64,000 nt of DNA. It comes from Sphingomonas sp. OV641. Its GTDB lineage: Bacteria; Pseudomonadota; Alphaproteobacteria; Sphingomonadales; Sphingomonadaceae. The translations under genes were made by a program, and so were the position numbers. The DNA lies in assembly GCF_900109205.1 (NCBI RefSeq), contig NZ_FNZB01000007.1:1-64000 (forward strand), read 5' to 3'. The stretch's first letter is position 1. Each line of letters begins with the position of its first letter. The notes beneath the pieces were generated by a model that ran no database searches, was not told the origin of the DNA, and saw only the letters and a program-made list of their open reading frames with translations. Below are positions 26,636 through 34,773 of this stretch, piece after piece.

Positions 26636-27248
26636 GTCTGAGTTTCAGTGCGACCGGACACATGCCCGGTCGATTCTCGCTCCCCAAGGAGCTTGCCGTT
26701 GAGATGGTATCGGCCTGGAGGTGGCAGTATACGTAATTTGCGAAGCTGGCGGTCAGCCTGCAATGTCCGCTTTAGTTCGGCTACTAGCAAAAGCTGGGCG
26801 CGGATGACCGAAGACGGCGGCCATCAAAGCCTCCGCCTAGCCCGAGCACTGGGAAGCGACGCCGCCTGCTGCAGTGGCGAACAGCGAAAGGTAAATCGCA
26901 CGCCGCTTTTGCTTCGGCGCGATCGTGGCAAGGCCCACCGCCGAACCAGCCACTCGGACTGGCCCAGGCTAAATTGTCGGAATAGACGCTCGCTCGGATC
27001 GGTGTCGCAGTGATTGAACGCTCGCCTGGCTGATTATTGATCAACTGGCGAGGGCCGCAACCAGCTTAGAAGGGCAATTTTGTCTTCCCAGAGGGGGCGG
27101 GCACAAAAGCGATCGGTTCGGGTATTACGGATATTGCCCTCCCGCGCGCCCTTTAAGGGAAGAGCGGCGCTTCGCCTCGGTGGATCTCATCGGGATCGAG
27201 AAAAGCGCGTTTGCGTCAGTTTCACGATTGCTCAGGAGGGGCTTCGAA
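26636..27248. other. Intergenic region upstream of the CueO-like gene
   Basis: About 610 bases without a convincing gene; frames here lack codon structure. It holds the TTACGTATAC motif at 26727-26736 (for the leftward gene) and the promoter region of the rightward oxidase gene, whose RBS AGGAGG lies just before 27249. No ECF-type or MerR-type site was seen for the oxidase. Confidence 0.4.
26727..26736 (-). promoter_or_regulatory. Shared TTACGTATAC motif
   Basis: On the minus strand the block reads TTCGCAAATTACGTATAC, 92 bases before the start at 26635. It is the second of three such blocks (see 26097 and 38385). Confidence 0.45.
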
Positions 27249-28715
27249 ATGACTTTTCTGAGCCGGCGAACTGTCTTGGCGGGCGGAGGCCTCCTGCTGG
27301 GGGCGGCATGCACGCGCAGATTTGCGACGCCGGACCAAGCAGGCACGCTGCCCATTCCTCGCCTGTTAGATGCACGCGACCATGGGCAGAGAATTGGACT
27401 GAGGGCGCAGGAAGGGGAAACCACTTTCTTCCCAGGGCGGCGGAGCGCCACCATGGGATACAACGGAAGCTATCTCGGCCCGACTCTGCGGGTACATCGC
27501 GGGGACGACGTGACGGTGACTGTCAGCAACAATCTGTCTGCTGATACCACGGTTCACTGGCACGGGCTGCTCGTACCGGGAGAGCTGGACGGCAGCCCCC
27601 ACCAGACCATTAGTCCAGGCGAGACTTGGCGTCCGACGCTGCCGATCCGTCAGCCGGCGGCCACTCTCTTTTATCATTCGCATGCACACGGCCGAACGGC
27701 GGAGCAGGTCTATGCAGGCCTAGCGGGATTGCTCTTCGTCACCGACGAGGAAGAGCAAGGTCTCGGTTTGCCTTCGGATTACGGCGTCGACGATCTACCA
27801 ATCTTGATCCAGGATCGGCAGTTCGTGGATGGCCGTCTGGTGTTACCGGCGGGCATGATGGTGGCGCTGGACGGGAGGCGGGGCAACGTTATTCTCGTAA
27901 ACGGCGCGTACAACCCGCGAGCAGACGTTCCCAGAAGCTTAGTGCGGCTGCGGCTCGTAAATGGTTCGAATGCCCGGACTTACGATCTTTCGTTCAGCGA
28001 CGGACGAGCCTTTTATTGGATCGGCACCGAGGGCGGCCTTTTGGAAAAGTCCGTTGAATTGCAGTCCCTCACTCTGGCCTCCGGTCAGCGGGCTGAGATC
28101 TTGGTGGACTTCAGCGATGGCAAACCGGTCTCGTTGGTATCGGCTCCGGACCAAAGCACCCTCAGGATGCATGGCATGGGCATGATGCATCGGCACGAGG
28201 CTAGCGAAAACAACGCAGGGGATGAAACTGTCCTCACATTTTCACCGCGCTTGGCATCGAGTAAGCGAGGTAGCACCACGCTTCCGCTCCTCCTGGCGTC
28301 CCGCGCGGTGCCAGATCCGGCGACGGTCGTCGCACGGCGACGTCTGGTGCTCAACATGAGGCTGGGAGGTATGATGGATAGCGACGAAGAGCCGCTAACG
28401 ATCAACCACAGGCGATTCGATATTGATCGCATCGATGAGGAAGTCGAGCTTGGCGCCGTCGAGATATGGAAAGTCTCCGGGCAGAAAATGGCCCATCCCT
28501 TCCACATTCATGGAGTGCACTTCGACGTGCTACGTCGCGATGGCGAGGAACCAGATCTTCTTGATCAGGGGCCACGTGACACCATCGTCGTGGACGAACC
28601 GGTCGAGTTATTAATCCGCTTCGACCAGCCTGCTTCAAAAGCGCCCTTCCTGTTCCATTGCCATATCCTGGAGCACGAGGACGAAGGCATGATGGGTCAG
28701 TTTTCCGTGACGTAG
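27249..28715 (+). CDS. CueO-like multicopper oxidase
   Basis: A 488-residue periplasmic multicopper oxidase of CueO/SufI type. It has a twin-arginine signal (LSRRTVLAGGGLLLGAAC); the Cys at its end could also be a lipobox. Copper ligand blocks are complete: TVHWHGLLVPG, FYHSHAHGRTAEQVYAGLAG, HPFHIHGVHFDVL and FHCHILEHEDEGMMGQF. A Met-rich loop (MHGMGMMHRHE, about residues 310-320) is short. ATG 27249 is chosen for its AGGAGG RBS and the Tat signal right after it. It probably oxidises Cu(I), like CopA. It stands alone. Confidence 0.9.
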   Translation: MTFLSRRTVLAGGGLLLGAACTRRFATPDQAGTLPIPRLLDARDHGQRIGLRAQEGETTFFPGRRSATMGYNGSYLGPTLRVHRGDDVTVTVSNNLSADTTVHWHGLLVPGELDGSPHQTISPGETWRPTLPIRQPAATLFYHSHAHGRTAEQVYAGLAGLLFVTDEEEQGLGLPSDYGVDDLPILIQDRQFVDGRLVLPAGMMVALDGRRGNVILVNGAYNPRADVPRSLVRLRLVNGSNARTYDLSFSDGRAFYWIGTEGGLLEKSVELQSLTLASGQRAEILVDFSDGKPVSLVSAPDQSTLRMHGMGMMHRHEASENNAGDETVLTFSPRLASSKRGSTTLPLLLASRAVPDPATVVARRRLVLNMRLGGMMDSDEEPLTINHRRFDIDRIDEEVELGAVEIWKVSGQKMAHPFHIHGVHFDVLRRDGEEPDLLDQGPRDTIVVDEPVELLIRFDQPASKAPFLFHCHILEHEDEGMMGQFSVT

Positions 28716-28858
28716 TGGGAACAACTCAAGAAGCGAAATCCTGCATATGCCAATAAGGGGGCAATGCTCGACGTGTGACTTCGAACTCCACTCTCGTTTT
28801 TGTTCCCTTTTCGGGCTTGGGCCAGAACGTTTCGCACATCTCGATCGAAGGCATTCGA

Positions 28859-29305
28859 TCATCCCGGACACTTGTGCATCACATGACGAACCCTGCGGTT
28901 CGTCACGGCCACCAGGCGCCGCGGGCCGCGCTCTATAATGACCATACGCTTGTCGGGCCGTCCCGCGGCCGCTGTCAGTACTCGCGGCAATGAGTAATAG
29001 ATGGTATCGCCGCGTTCATACCACTTTCCTCCGCCAAGCGGCGTCTGGTCAGGCAATCGGATTTCGCTGTAAGATCCGTTGCGATTAAGAACCCAGGCCA
29101 TCCCCGACTTACAGCCGGATCGGCCATCAAATGACCAGACACCCGCGAGCTTGGTGGTCGAGGTATCTTCCCTTGCGGGAACGACCCTGGCCGGCGAAGG
29201 TAGCGTTGGCACAGTGAGCGCGGCGAAAATCGCCCAGATGGAACACGACCACCGTGTGAAAGTGAGCAGCCGGCATCGATATAACCCGTTAAGCGCGATC
29301 GTCAT
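28859..29305 (-). CDS. Hypothetical secreted protein
   Basis: A 148-residue protein with a hydrophobic N-terminal stretch (about residues 15-40) that may be a signal or anchor. The mature part looks like a small beta-domain: KLAGVWSFDGRSGCKSGMAW, then NRNGSYSEIRLPDQTPLGGGKW, then YERGDTIYYSLPR and RMVIIERGPRRLVAVTNRR. Codon structure supports a real gene. It resembles small lipocalin-like domains in layout, but no family can be named. It is convergent with the CueO-like gene. Confidence 0.55.
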   Translation of the reverse strand: MTIALNGLYRCRLLTFTRWSCSIWAIFAALTVPTLPSPARVVPAREDTSTTKLAGVWSFDGRSGCKSGMAWVLNRNGSYSEIRLPDQTPLGGGKWYERGDTIYYSLPRVLTAAAGRPDKRMVIIERGPRRLVAVTNRRVRHVMHKCPG

Positions 29306-29872
29306 ACTGTTCCCTTCCGATCCACACTCACTCCGCTGCGAGCTTCGTTGGTTGCCCTGGGCAGACTATGCCGACCATCTGCCGGTGGTAATGCGTATTT
29401 GTCGCTAGACAGAAGAGACGCCTGCGATGGCATCTGATCGCAGATCGCCCAGGACAAGGCAGCCGACGCAGAACTTGGGATGACGGTGATCGTCTCATGC
29501 GCAGTGCAAGCGAGCAACCACATGAGCGGTAACGGGGGTGACGAGTTCGCTTCCGGACGAGGAAAAGGTGACCAGGTGACCTTCATTCTATCCCGACATG
29601 TTGGTTTGGACGCTCAAGCCGGGTGCCGAGGCGGAGGCATATAGGCCCGCCCGATGTACTAATCGCAAGCGACCGGTTTTCGGTTCTGATGCTCTTGCGC
29701 CCCAGTCAACCGACCGATCGCCATTCGTATATATCACAATTTCGCGGGTCGTTCCCCCCAGATAGGGTCAGAGCAGGTTCGAGTCGTGGAGGGGACGCCA
29801 GGCCGAAATGCCGGTTGTTCCCGCTGTCCTAGCCGCCACGAATTCGATGGAGATCCAAGGCAAGAGGAGCAT
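29306..29872. other. Intergenic region before the universal stress gene
   Basis: About 570 bases with no convincing gene. TGCGTATT occurs at 29392-29399 but without the AGGG element 12 bases upstream, so it is not counted as an ECF site. The RBS GAGGAG just before 29873 marks the start of the stress protein. Confidence 0.35.
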
Positions 29873-30886
29873 TTGATATCAGCCGCTTCAGCATTTCCAG
29901 CTCTGGCGCAGGCGTCCCCCCGACCGCAGTCCGGGATTGTCGCCTGTATCGATTGCTCCGATCATGATGCGTGGATCTACTCACACGCTCGTGCGCTCGC
30001 GACAACGCTCGACGTCCCTATTACCCTGCTACAAGTACTTGACGGCGAGGGCTCGACGCGCTCTCGTCCAGACCCGATTGAATGTAACCTCCGGCGGCGC
30101 GAAGCCCTGCGCGCCCTCGATCGATGCGCCGCCGCGACCAGCGCACCTCCAACCAAAACCTCCATCGAATTGGCCGAAGGCCAAACCGCGGAGGAAATTT
30201 GCCGCTTTGTCCGAGAGTGCGACGACGGCATGGTCGTACTGGGAAGACGAGGCAGGCAAGAGGCCGGTCGCCCGGGCATGGGGGCAACCGTGCACAAGGT
30301 GCTCATGCAGACGCCAGCCCCGGTCCTGCTCGTACCGGTAGAGGCCCCGCTTCCGGCAGCGCCCTACAGAAGGGTTGTGGTGCCGCTTGACGGCTCTCGT
30401 TGGGCTGAGAGCGTGCTGCCCCTAGCTGTGCGTCTTGCGAAGGCCTCGGAAGCGGAACTCCTGCTCGTCCATGTCGTCCCTACGCCCGAGATGATCGAGG
30501 CACGGCCCCTGGAAGTCGAGGACAAGAAGCTTCAACAAGCCCTTATAGAGCGAAATGAGCAAGCAGCACGCAGCTACCTGGATCGAACGAAATCCAACCT
30601 CTCGGCGTCCGGTCTACGAATGCGTACGATTTCGATCCGTGGCGAGGATGTACGCGAGGTGCTGTGCGATCTTATTCAGCGCGAGAGGGCCGATATTGCC
30701 GTCCTGTCCGCGCGCGGCCACAGCCATCGGCATGTTTCCGACGTACCCTATGGAACGGTCGCCTCCTACCTGATGACGCATTGCAATGTACCAATGCTCG
30801 TAACGCCTGCGACAATCCGCTCGGGAAAAGCGCAGATCGCCGTAGGGCATAATTGCCTCCGGCTACCCCTCGCCGCCCAAGCCTGA
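29873..30886 (+). CDS. Tandem UspA universal stress protein
   Basis: A 337-residue cytosolic protein with two UspA domains. The first (about residues 20-165) ends with VVLGRRGRQEAGRPGMGATVHK, then VLMQTPAPVLLVP, which keeps the G-x2-G-x9-G(S/T) nucleotide motif. The second (about 175-325) ends with LSARGHSHRHVSDVPYGTVAS and CNVPMLVTP. A TTG at 29873 is chosen as start because GAGGAG lies 6-8 bases upstream; longer frames to 29786 lack an RBS. The next gene starts 3 bases after its stop, so they form an operon with a GH94-like fragment and a HAD phosphatase. Confidence 0.8.
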   Translation: MISAASAFPALAQASPRPQSGIVACIDCSDHDAWIYSHARALATTLDVPITLLQVLDGEGSTRSRPDPIECNLRRREALRALDRCAAATSAPPTKTSIELAEGQTAEEICRFVRECDDGMVVLGRRGRQEAGRPGMGATVHKVLMQTPAPVLLVPVEAPLPAAPYRRVVVPLDGSRWAESVLPLAVRLAKASEAELLLVHVVPTPEMIEARPLEVEDKKLQQALIERNEQAARSYLDRTKSNLSASGLRMRTISIRGEDVREVLCDLIQRERADIAVLSARGHSHRHVSDVPYGTVASYLMTHCNVPMLVTPATIRSGKAQIAVGHNCLRLPLAAQA

Positions 30887-30888
30887 TC

Positions 30889-31548
30889 ATGGCCGATATT
30901 GAGGGGACCGACCCTATTTCGGGGGCGGCCGACGAGACCGCCACACGCCATCAGCTGACAGGATTGATCGGTCGCTCAGCGCCTCTTCCCATCTGGGCGC
31001 ATCTCGACGCCATGAAAGACTGGCTGGCTCGAGCCCGCCAGGCAGCCACGCAAGCCGACCAGCGCGGCAGCGCCGCAGCCGAATGGCTACTCGACAACGA
31101 CTATCAGATCCAGCGCGCGATCCTGCAAATTGGTGAGGGTCTTCCGAAGGCTTTCTACGCGAAACTTCCCGGTCTTGCTGAAGACGGCCTCAGGCGACCA
31201 CGCGCCCATCAAGTCGCGCAGTCTCTGCTTCTGGCGTCTCACCTGCAAGTCTCACTGTCCTCGGCTGTCGAATTCGTCGTTCGATATCAGAATAAGATGC
31301 CGCTCAGCATAGCTGAAACCTGGGCGATTCCTACGATGCTACGTATCGTTTGTCTTGAAATGATCGTTACGGGTTTCACCCAACTTTTTCCTCAAGTCGC
31401 TCCCCCTTTTGCACTAACGAACGCCATGGGCAAGGCGCCTGAGGAGATCCGTAGCGCAGCGCATTACATTTCAACCAGCAACGACAAAGATGGCATCGCC
31501 GATGCCATCGACGCATTTCTGCTGCCGCTTGTGGGAGGATCATCATGA
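30889..31548 (+). CDS. Short protein like the N-terminus of cyclic beta-1,2-glucan synthase (GH94/NdvB type)
   Basis: 219 residues. The stretch AAEWLLDNDYQIQRAILQIG, then LPKAFYAKLPGLAEDGLRRPRA and NKMPLSIAETWAIPTMLRIVCLEMI matches the conserved start of very large GH94/glucan-synthase proteins (over 2000 residues). Here it stops after about 170 such residues and continues with an unrelated tail (GKAPEEIRSAAHYISTSNDK, then a stop overlapping the HAD gene). It may be a truncated gene fused to a foreign end, or a stand-alone domain. Its job is unknown. Confidence 0.5.
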   Translation: MADIEGTDPISGAADETATRHQLTGLIGRSAPLPIWAHLDAMKDWLARARQAATQADQRGSAAAEWLLDNDYQIQRAILQIGEGLPKAFYAKLPGLAEDGLRRPRAHQVAQSLLLASHLQVSLSSAVEFVVRYQNKMPLSIAETWAIPTMLRIVCLEMIVTGFTQLFPQVAPPFALTNAMGKAPEEIRSAAHYISTSNDKDGIADAIDAFLLPLVGGSS

Positions 31549-32291
31549 AGCGACTGGCCGCTTTCGACCTCGACGGAACGCTCGCGCTCAGCAAGCAGCC
31601 GCTCGACGATGAAATGGCGGATCTGCTTACCCGCCTGCTCGACGTGACGATGGTAGCGATCATCTCCGGAGGCGACTGGCCGCAATTCGAGAAACAGGTG
31701 GTGTCGCGCATGCCCGCCCGGGCGCGGCTCGACAATTTCATCATCCAGCCGACCACGGGCACCAAGCTCTATCGTCACGCCGACGGCCAATGGACGCGTA
31801 TCTATGCCGATCTGTTCACCGGCGACGAAAGCCAGCGCATCCGCGAAGCACTGACGAAGGCGGTCGAGCAGGCGGGCTATCCAAACGAGAACATCTGGGG
31901 CGAGCAGATCGAGGATCGCGGCAGCCAGATCACATTCTCCGCGCTCGGTCAGGAGGCGCCGCTCGAGGCCAAGGACACGTGGGATCCCGATCACGCCAAG
32001 CGCAAGAAATTGCAGGCCCTGCTCCAGCCGTTGCTGCCAGGCTTTGCCATCAATATCGGCGGGGCGACATCGATCGACATCACGCGCGAAGGGATAGACA
32101 AGGCCTATGGCCTTAAGCGCCTTTCCGAGCAGACCGGCGTCGCGCTCGACGAGATGATCTTCTTCGGTGACGCGATCTTCCCGGGCGGAAATGATTATCC
32201 GGCCAAGCACCTCGGGCTGGATACCGTTCGAGTCCGCGACGTTGCCGAAACCAAGTCGGTGGTTGGCGCGATCGCTGCCTGGCTAGTCTAA
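31545..32291 (+). CDS. HAD-superfamily phosphatase, class IIB (phosphomannomutase/sugar-phosphatase-like)
   Basis: A 248-residue cytosolic enzyme. The HAD motif I is AAFDLDGTLALSK (nucleophile Asp near residue 8), motif II lies in AIISGGDWPQFEK, and the late motifs are DKAYGLKRL (Lys) and MIFFGDAIFPGGNDYPAK (motif IV). The GD-x-PGGND form resembles eukaryotic-type phosphomannomutases and sugar phosphatases. ATG overlaps the upstream stop (ATGA). It probably acts on a sugar phosphate; which one is not evident. Confidence 0.75.
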   Translation: MKRLAAFDLDGTLALSKQPLDDEMADLLTRLLDVTMVAIISGGDWPQFEKQVVSRMPARARLDNFIIQPTTGTKLYRHADGQWTRIYADLFTGDESQRIREALTKAVEQAGYPNENIWGEQIEDRGSQITFSALGQEAPLEAKDTWDPDHAKRKKLQALLQPLLPGFAINIGGATSIDITREGIDKAYGLKRLSEQTGVALDEMIFFGDAIFPGGNDYPAKHLGLDTVRVRDVAETKSVVGAIAAWLV

Positions 32292-32437
32292 AAGCGCTAC
32301 CGCCGATACCTAACCAGTCCCGCTTTCGCGCCCGTACGACCCAGCTTCGCAGCGGTCCCACATTGTGGAGCCGACGGATCGCTTCAATCGTGCCGGAGCT
32401 GCTTGACCCCACTACGCCTGGGCGCGTTCTAGGACAC

Positions 32438-32878
32438 TCAGCTGGCCATGTCCGCCATCATCCGACAGCTGGCGGCGCAATCCTTGCAGGTAGCCGAGCA
32501 ACGCTTGATCCGCTCGCCCACGACGTGGCTCAGGCATTCCCGCGCACATCGTTCGCAGCCGTCAGCGCAGGCGCGACACAGGATGGTATGGAGGGAGGAT
32601 TCGCGCAGCATCGAGTTGGCGGTCGCCTGGCACAGTTCCGCACAGTCGTTCAGCATGGCGATCAGCGACGCCGTGGCTGACGCGCCGCCTTGCTTCGTCA
32701 GCCAGGCGGCGGTCTCCAGGCACATGCGGTGCGAAGCCACGCAATCGTCGATGCAGTCCGTCATCGACATCGCCATCCCTTCCATTCGATGCTGCTGCGC
32801 CGCCGCCGGCCCAGCCTGCGTTCCAGCGGCGGCAAGGCCGGCGCCGGCCATCAGCAATTCGCGTCTCTCGATCATCAT
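32438..32878 (-). CDS. Four-helix copper storage protein, Csp type, exported
   Basis: A 146-residue Cys-rich protein. The N-terminus (ERRELLMAGAGLAAAG) looks like a Tat-type signal. The mature part carries about thirteen Cys in helical spacing: DCIDDCVASHRMCLETAAW, NDCAELCQATAN, CRACADGCERCARECLSHV and CSATCKDCAASCRMM. This is the DUF326/Csp family, which stores many Cu(I) ions inside a four-helix bundle. It is the last gene of the leftward operon with the reductase and cytochromes, 14 bases after the DUF1622 gene. An exported Csp is consistent with periplasmic copper storage. Confidence 0.85.
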   Translation of the reverse strand: MMIERRELLMAGAGLAAAGTQAGPAAAQQHRMEGMAMSMTDCIDDCVASHRMCLETAAWLTKQGGASATASLIAMLNDCAELCQATANSMLRESSLHTILCRACADGCERCARECLSHVVGERIKRCSATCKDCAASCRMMADMAS

Positions 32879-32892
32879 GCACCTCCCATCTG

Positions 32893-33339
32893 CTATCCCT
32901 TGAGCGCTGCGCCGCGTCCGGCGGCCTCAGCCGTCATAGGCGACCCATCCAACGCCGCAGCACGCGCCTTCTCCCGCGCCATCCGGGTTTCCTCCCAAGG
33001 CCAGTGGCCGTTGATCTCGACCCCAAGCGAGATGCTCAGGAAGGTCCGCACCAGCACAAGCCCGGCCAGCACGATGAGATCGTCGAGCGTCGGGTTGATC
33101 ACCAGCGACTTGACGATGTCGCCGGCGACCAGAAATTCCAAACCGAGCAGGATGCTGCGGCCGAGCGCCGAGCGGAACGCGCTATAGGCCTCGGTCCGGT
33201 CGCCCGCCCTCGCCCGCCGCGCAAACAGAAAGGTTGCGAGCCCCGCGCCGACGAGGATGGTCAGCGTGCCCGCCAGTTCCAGGCCGATCACCGCAAGCCG
33301 GAAGAAGGCGCTCAGCCAGTCGGCCTCAATGGTGATCAT
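32893..33339 (-). CDS. DUF1622 membrane protein
   Basis: A 148-residue inner-membrane protein with three hydrophobic segments (about residues 8-40, 68-86 and 95-110). It has the family stretch AYSAFRSALGRSILLGLEFLVAGDIVKSL and DDLIVLAGLVLVRTFLSISLGVEI. Function is unknown. Its start lies 14 bases inside the cytochrome c gene, so translation is coupled and it belongs to the electron-transfer operon. Confidence 0.85.
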   Translation of the reverse strand: MITIEADWLSAFFRLAVIGLELAGTLTILVGAGLATFLFARRARAGDRTEAYSAFRSALGRSILLGLEFLVAGDIVKSLVINPTLDDLIVLAGLVLVRTFLSISLGVEINGHWPWEETRMAREKARAAALDGSPMTAEAAGRGAALKG

Positions 33340-34048
33340 ACCAGCCTCGCTTGCGGATATTGTTGAAGCTGTCGGTGGCGTGACAGGCATAGCATTGGTC
33401 GACGCGCGCTTTCGATCCGGCTGCGCGCTGCGAGACCATGCTGAAATGCTCCATGAAGTGACTGGGCGGCGCCTTGTGGCACTCGGCGCACTGCGTCGAA
33501 TTGACCGACGGATGGCGATAATTGGCGATCTTCCAGCTGTCGGTCTTGTGGCAGCTCGCGCAGTCGGTGCCGAACAGGCCCTGGTGCGGATCGCGGAACG
33601 CATGGCAGCTCGCGCAATCGAGCGCGGTCTCGGGGGTCAGGCTTCGAATGTTTGTCGACATGCCCGCCAACGGCTGCCGCCACTTCGCCATGTCGAGCAA
33701 GGCGGCGTGATCCATGCGGATGATGCCGCGCTCTCCCTCATGTTCGACGTGGCAGGAGGTGCACTGCGTCGCTTTCGCGTGGAACTGAGTCGACTGCTTC
33801 GTCCCGAAATCCGTGCCTGCATGGCAGGTGAGACAGGTCCGGGTTTCGACGCCCTTGCCCGGCGTGTGACAGGCCGTGCATTGGCCGGCGAAGGACTGGT
33901 GCGCGCTCGAGAGCGGGCCGGGCGAGACGAGCTGCGCCACCAGGCCGGCATCCCTAGGCGCGTCCGATCGCATCCGGATCGCGACCGCGGCGACCATCAC
34001 CAGCAGGGCTGCGATGAAGACGGCGTAGGAAAGACGCTGCCAGCTCAT
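33326..34048 (-). CDS. Seven-heme c-type cytochrome, membrane-anchored
   Basis: A 240-residue protein with an N-terminal membrane anchor (about residues 6-26, LSYAVFIAALLVMVAAVAI) and a periplasmic domain. Seven CxxCH heme sites are seen: CTACH, CLTCH, CTSCH, CASCH, CASCH, CAECH and CYACH. Extra His residues (for example HVEHEGERGI and NYRHPSVNS) can be distal ligands, giving bis-His hemes as in multiheme electron carriers. Its ATG overlaps the stop of the cytochrome-b-like gene. It probably takes electrons from that protein to a periplasmic acceptor, which is not known. Confidence 0.88.
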   Translation of the reverse strand: MSWQRLSYAVFIAALLVMVAAVAIRMRSDAPRDAGLVAQLVSPGPLSSAHQSFAGQCTACHTPGKGVETRTCLTCHAGTDFGTKQSTQFHAKATQCTSCHVEHEGERGIIRMDHAALLDMAKWRQPLAGMSTNIRSLTPETALDCASCHAFRDPHQGLFGTDCASCHKTDSWKIANYRHPSVNSTQCAECHKAPPSHFMEHFSMVSQRAAGSKARVDQCYACHATDSFNNIRKRGWYDHH

Positions 34049-34773
34049 AGCCAGCGCAGCCCGTAATAGATCGCCGCGCCGACGTGGAGCGCGAGCAGCG
34101 CGAAGATGAGACAGCCCAGCAGGATGTGCAGGAACCGCCATCGCGCGAACAGGGTGTTGGTCGCCTCTTCGGCGCGGATCGCGAATTCGGTATCGGCCAG
34201 CGCCGCGGCGATCCCCGCCTTGTCCTGGGGGTGCTGGCCCGCGGGCGCATCCCCGGCGACGAACAGATAGCGCTTCCAGCCCGACAGCGGCGCGGCTGCG
34301 GTATCGGCCTGCGTCGGCGCCGCCGGCTCCTCGAGGAAGGCGGCGCGAAGCGAGGCCAGTTCCGACCTGCGTCCGCGCAGCGCCCGACCAAGCTGGGCAA
34401 GCAGGTAACGGCCGATGAAGCCGGTGATGACCGTCATCAGCAGGAGGACGGTCAGAAGCAGTCCGACCGGGCTTTCGAGCTTGTGCGCGGCGTGGACCAG
34501 ACCCAGGATCGGCGCCAGCACGCCGGCATAGATGTGGATGGCGAGCAGGGTCGGCTTGCTGACGAGCCGGGAGAGCGCCTTGTCGACCCAGGCGATGTGC
34601 TTGGCCGCGACATAGGGAAGCGTCAGCAGCATCAGCACGAGCGCTGCGATCCCGATGATCCCGCCAGCGAGGCTACCCGGAAAGCGGGGCGACACATGCA
34701 CGAGATAGCCGAACGGGAACAGCAGCAGGAACGCGACCAGCAGGCCCACGGCAATGTCGCTGCGTTCGCGCAT
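34045..34773 (-). CDS. Integral membrane cytochrome-b-like / ferric-reductase-like protein
   Basis: A 242-residue protein with about six hydrophobic segments. Candidate heme-binding His residues lie in membrane segments in the pairing expected for b-type cytochromes: LLAIHIYAGVLAPILGLVHAAHK (about residues 77-99) and RFLHILLGCLIFALLALHVGAAIYY (about residues 212-236). A soluble loop at about 130-200 separates them. It starts in the last base of the reductase gene and ends overlapping the cytochrome c gene. Role inferred: transmembrane electron carrier between the reductase and the heptaheme cytochrome. Confidence 0.7.
   Translation of the reverse strand: MRERSDIAVGLLVAFLLLFPFGYLVHVSPRFPGSLAGGIIGIAALVLMLLTLPYVAAKHIAWVDKALSRLVSKPTLLAIHIYAGVLAPILGLVHAAHKLESPVGLLLTVLLLMTVITGFIGRYLLAQLGRALRGRRSELASLRAAFLEEPAAPTQADTAAAPLSGWKRYLFVAGDAPAGQHPQDKAGIAAALADTEFAIRAEEATNTLFARWRFLHILLGCLIFALLALHVGAAIYYGLRWL

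Noticed and set aside
29392..29399. TGCGTATT resembling the ECF -10 block
   Set aside because: The AGGG element 12 bases upstream is missing and the sequence reads into no close gene start.
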